In this document: piece after piece, positions 7,167 through 8,797 of the stretch
How positions within the stretch are numbered: position 1 is the stretch's first letter
Layout: each line of letters starts with the position of its first letter
NCBI GenBank assembly: GCA_046048135.1
Contig: JBJOGR010000040.1
Span: forward strand, 1-8,797
Direction of reading: 5' to 3'
DNA from: ATZT02 sp046048135
GTDB lineage: Bacteria; Actinomycetota; Actinomycetes; S36-B12; UBA5976
DNA: 8,797 bases
Position numbers and translations under genes: made by a program
Notes under the pieces: model-generated
Database searches by the model: none
The model's input: the letters and a program-made list of their open reading frames with translations, nothing else
What the model was told of the DNA's origin: nothing

Positions 7167-7178
7167 AGCAATATTGCT
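7167..7178. promoter_or_regulatory. 12-bp perfect palindrome in the lysozyme promoter region
   Basis: AGCAATATTGCT reads the same on both strands. It lies between the 9-bp repeat block and the lysozyme start, about 33 nt before the TTG, next to a possible weak -10 (TACTTAT, minus strand, 7167-7161). It could be a dimeric repressor site. With no loop it is not a terminator hairpin. In AT-rich DNA a 12-bp palindrome can occur by chance, so this is tentative. Confidence 0.3.
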
Positions 7179-7195
7179 TTTTTCTTTCTCTTTTC

Positions 7196-7231
7196 CAAAG
7201 TAACACGAGTTACTGGTGTGACAAGGATTAC
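7196..7231 (-). promoter_or_regulatory. Tandem 9-bp GTNA(C/T) repeats, candidate MtrA-type operator
   Basis: Read on the minus strand towards the lysozyme gene, four consecutive 9-bp units occur with no gap: GTAATCCTT (7231-7223), GTCACACCA (7222-7214), GTAACTCGT (7213-7205) and GTTACTTTG (7204-7196). All begin GTNA followed by C or T, and the rest of each unit varies, as expected for protein contacts in every major-groove turn on one DNA face. The response regulator MtrA of mycobacteria and relatives is reported to bind direct repeats of GTCAC/GTAAC-type 9-bp units and to control cell-wall hydrolase genes. Position just upstream of a lysozyme/SpoIID pair fits that role. The repeats are seen directly; identity of the binding protein is inferred. 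Confidence 0.55.
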
Positions 7232-7242
7232 GACACTTAATT

Positions 7243-7258
7243 AGTGAACCCAATCACT
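7243..7258. terminator. Weak hairpin at the end of the UPF0303 gene
   Basis: AGTGA (7243-7247), a 6-nt loop, and TCACT (7254-7258) form a 5-bp inverted repeat that overlaps the stop codon of the UPF0303 gene. On the + strand TTTT follows directly, as in an intrinsic terminator, but no + strand gene needs it. On the minus strand the following AATTAAG is a poor U-tract. The stem is short and AT-containing, so termination activity is doubtful. Confidence 0.25.
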
Positions 7259-7721
7259 TTTTAAGGAAGTTTTTTAACCCTTCAACCAACATTTGGTGAT
7301 CTTCAACTTGGGGAAGCCCGCTTACACAAGCAATTCCAACCATTTTTGAATCTACAAATAATGGAAATCCACCACCATGAGCTGCGTAGAGTTCATTATC
7401 TAAACCAGAATGCTCTTCAAAAGTTTGATTTTTTTCTTCAAAACTTACTCGCACAAATAAACTTGAGTGATTAAATTTTTCTACAACTCTTACTTTTCTA
7501 TTAATCCACCAATCATTTTCAGGAATTGAACCAGAAAGTGCGGCGTGAAATAAAATTTGATCCAGTTTTCTAACCTGAACTATTACTGGTGCTTTTTTAG
7601 CTAATGCTATTTTTAATAATTCTTGACCTAAATTGATTGCGTCTTCATTAGAAAAAGAGTTTAGAGAATATTTTTTCTCTTCCAGTTCTAATTCTGCTGT
7701 TGAATATCCACCTGTTGTCAT
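7254..7721 (-). CDS. UPF0303 / heme-degrading-domain protein
   Basis: This 155-residue soluble protein has the length and motifs of the UPF0303 family (GlcG/HbpS-like 'heme-degrading' fold). Visible marks are DAINLGQELL (27-36), IPENDWWINRKVRVVEKF (66-83, matching the family's 'pDN..Wi.RK..vv.rf'), YAAHGGGFPLFV (112-123) and VSGLPQVEDHQMLVEGL (133-149). No signal peptide or membrane segment is present, so it is expected in the cytoplasm. The molecular role of this family is not settled; the heme link comes from the domain name and related HbpS proteins, and is not shown here. The ATG at 7721 has no Shine-Dalgarno sequence but a -10-like TAGGCT ends 7 nt before it, suggesting a leaderless transcript. 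It faces away from the alcohol dehydrogenase gene and is separated from the lysozyme gene by 119 nt containing that gene's regulatory region. Confidence 0.85.
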   Translation of the reverse strand: MTTGGYSTAELELEEKKYSLNSFSNEDAINLGQELLKIALAKKAPVIVQVRKLDQILFHAALSGSIPENDWWINRKVRVVEKFNHSSLFVRVSFEEKNQTFEEHSGLDNELYAAHGGGFPLFVDSKMVGIACVSGLPQVEDHQMLVEGLKNFLKK

Positions 7722-7728
7722 GTGAATT

Positions 7729-7743
7729 AGCCTAAATCAGGCT
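7729..7743. promoter_or_regulatory. Possible leaderless -10 with overlapping inverted repeat for the UPF0303 gene
   Basis: On the minus strand TAGGCT (7734-7729) matches the TANNNT form of actinobacterial -10 boxes and lies 7 nt before the ATG of the UPF0303 gene, the spacing expected if transcription starts at the start codon. The same bases form one arm of an inverted repeat, AGCCT (7729-7733) and AGGCT (7739-7743) around a 5-nt centre. A regulator binding there would cover the -10. No convincing -35 is visible. Chance occurrence is possible. Confidence 0.35.
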
Positions 7744-7761
7744 TAACAAATTACCTTGAGT

Positions 7762-7790
7762 TTGCGCATTAAACATGCTTGATTTAACCT
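7762..7790 (+). promoter_or_regulatory. Candidate promoter of the alcohol dehydrogenase gene
   Basis: TTGCGC (7762-7767) and TAACCT (7785-7790) are separated by exactly 17 nt, a standard housekeeping-sigma arrangement with a TANNNT -10. A start near 7797 would leave a leader of about 30 nt containing the AAGGAG ribosome site. In this AT-rich region other -10-like words exist, so this is a best guess. Confidence 0.35.
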
Positions 7791-7811
7791 TAAACCTACA
7801 AATTAATAGTT

Positions 7812-7817
7812 AAGGAG
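7812..7817 (+). promoter_or_regulatory. Ribosome binding site deciding the GTG start of the alcohol dehydrogenase gene
   Basis: AAGGAG lies 9 nt before GTG at 7827. The protein read from this GTG (MIEVKGYAAQ) begins where YahK-like dehydrogenases begin, so the non-ATG start is well supported. Confidence 0.75.
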
Positions 7818-7826
7818 ACTTTAAAA

Positions 7827-8797
7827 GTGATCGAAGTTAAAGGTTATGCCGCACAAAAAGCAAATGCAGATTTAGCTCCTTGGACATTTCAAAGAAGATC
7901 ACTTGGTCCAAATGATGTTTTAGTTGAAATCGAATATGCAGGAATTTGTCATTCTGACATTCATCAAGTTAGAGAAGAATGGGGCGAAGCACTATTTCCC
8001 ATGGTCCCAGGTCATGAAATTGCAGGACGAGTTAAAGAAGTTGGATCAAGTGTTACCAAATTTAAAACTGGCATGAAAGCAGGCGTTGGAGTTTTTATCG
8101 ACAGCTGCCGAAAATGTGAAAATTGTTTAAAGGGTGAAAACCAATATTGTTTAGAAGGAATGACTGGAACTTATAACGGTTATGAAAGAGATGGAAAAAC
8201 AATTGCCCAAGGTGGTTACTCAACTGCAATTGTGGTTCATGAAGATTATGTTTTAAAACTTCCTGACAATTTAGATATGGCAGGAATTGCGCCATTGCTT
8301 TGTGCAGGAATTACTTTGTATTCACCTCTTAAACATTGGGGTGCAGGTCCTGGTAAAAAAGTTGGAATTATCGGCTTAGGTGGACTTGGACACATGGGAG
8401 TTAAGTTTGCAGTAGCAATGGGAGCTGAAGTTTCAGTGCTTTCTCATTCTGCAAATAAAGAACAAGATGCCAAAGCTATGGGTGCTCATAATTTTATTTT
8501 GACAAAAGATGAAAGTGTTTTTGATAAATATAAAATGCATTTTGATTTACTAATCAATTCAGTTTCAGCACCACTTGATTTAAATCAATATTTAAATATG
8601 TTAAAACTTAATGGTTCAATTGTGATGGTTGGTTTAAGTGGTCAACCATATCCAATTGATGCATTCCAAATGTTAAATCAAAGAAGAAGAATTGCAGGCT
8701 CCATGATTGGGGGCATGCCAGAAACCCAAGAAATGTTAGATTTTGCTGGCAAACACAACATTGTTAGCGATGTTGAAGTAATTAATGCTGATTACAT
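7827..8797 (+). CDS. YahK/CAD-like zinc-dependent, NADP(H)-type alcohol dehydrogenase, 3' truncated
   Basis: 323 codons are visible; the frame stays open to the window edge, with roughly the last 25-30 residues missing by comparison with E. coli YahK. The protein follows YahK closely along its length. Catalytic zinc ligands are Cys41 (YAGICHSDIHQVR), His63 with Glu64 (VPGHEIAGRV) and Cys159 (APLLCAGITLYSPL). The structural zinc site is Cys94, Cys97, Cys100 and Cys108 (DSCRKCENC...YC). The Rossmann loop is GLGGLGHMG (183-191). VLSHSANK (204-211), with Ser after the second beta strand instead of an acidic residue, favours NADP(H). GSMIGGMPETQEMLDF (291-306) is a YahK-like hallmark. Such enzymes mainly reduce a broad range of aldehydes to alcohols in the cytoplasm, for detoxification or redox balance; the native substrate is unknown. 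It is the first gene after a divergent intergenic region of 105 nt and probably has its own promoter. Confidence 0.93.
   Translation, partial: MIEVKGYAAQKANADLAPWTFQRRSLGPNDVLVEIEYAGICHSDIHQVREEWGEALFPMVPGHEIAGRVKEVGSSVTKFKTGMKAGVGVFIDSCRKCENCLKGENQYCLEGMTGTYNGYERDGKTIAQGGYSTAIVVHEDYVLKLPDNLDMAGIAPLLCAGITLYSPLKHWGAGPGKKVGIIGLGGLGHMGVKFAVAMGAEVSVLSHSANKEQDAKAMGAHNFILTKDESVFDKYKMHFDLLINSVSAPLDLNQYLNMLKLNGSIVMVGLSGQPYPIDAFQMLNQRRRIAGSMIGGMPETQEMLDFAGKHNIVSDVEVINADY

Noticed and set aside
7135..7253. Possible c-di-AMP (ydaO-type) riboswitch before the lysozyme gene, as seen before wall hydrolases in other actinobacteria
   Set aside because: The whole intergenic region is 119 nt, too short for this riboswitch plus a promoter, and I see none of its conserved G-rich elements.
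7243..7262. Strong Rho-independent terminator for a + strand transcript
   Set aside because: The stem is only 5 bp with few G-C pairs and there is no + strand gene ending nearby; kept only as a low-confidence hairpin.
8095..8295. Minus-strand open frame within the alcohol dehydrogenase
   Set aside because: It lies fully opposite the conserved zinc-binding part of a clear dehydrogenase and encodes a His/Leu/Phe-rich sequence with no recognisable motif.
1..8797. Mobile element, phage lysis cassette or CRISPR/defence system (suggested by the lysozyme)
   Set aside because: The lysozyme has a signal peptide and sits with housekeeping-type wall and sugar genes; no holin, integrase, transposase, terminal repeats or spaced repeat array is present.

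Overview
The window is AT-rich (roughly one third G+C by eye) and densely packed. It looks like the chromosome of a small-genome bacterium, most plausibly a streamlined aquatic actinobacterium. Three things point that way: a cytidylyltransferase next to a glycerol-1-phosphate dehydrogenase-like protein, an actinobacterial-style SpoIID/LytB wall protein, and a 9-bp GTNAC tandem repeat resembling MtrA sites in front of a lysozyme gene. The lineage is inferred from gene content only. There are no tRNA or rRNA genes, insertion sequences, CRISPR arrays or phage genes.

Layout. Positions 1-1543 (+ strand) hold the end of a LicC/inositol-phosphate-type cytidylyltransferase, overlapping by 13 bp an iron-type alcohol dehydrogenase of the glycerol-1-phosphate dehydrogenase group. 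Together they could make a CDP-activated polyol for a lipid head group or a wall polymer. This gene pair meets a minus-strand array with a 4-bp convergent overlap. Read in its own direction, from 7134 down to 1540, the array holds a secreted GH25 lysozyme with two N-terminal beta-sandwich repeats, a secreted SpoIID/LytB protein with a long C-terminal coiled coil, a class I mannose-6-phosphate isomerase-like protein, and a FucP-like MFS transporter. The gaps are only 13, 18 and 32 nt, so this may be one operon: two glycan-cutting wall enzymes followed by sugar uptake and isomerisation.

Upstream of the lysozyme is the most interesting non-coding sequence: four consecutive 9-bp units, each starting GTNA(C/T), which resembles the direct-repeat operator of the actinobacterial response regulator MtrA. 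A 12-bp palindrome lies between this block and the lysozyme start. Beyond it are a UPF0303/heme-degrading-domain protein (minus strand) and, divergently transcribed, a YahK-like NADP(H)-dependent zinc alcohol dehydrogenase that runs off the right edge.

I see no clear evidence of a wholly new system. The observations most worth following are the SpoIID-coiled-coil fusion, the tandem-repeat operator, and the cytidylyltransferase/G1P-dehydrogenase pair.
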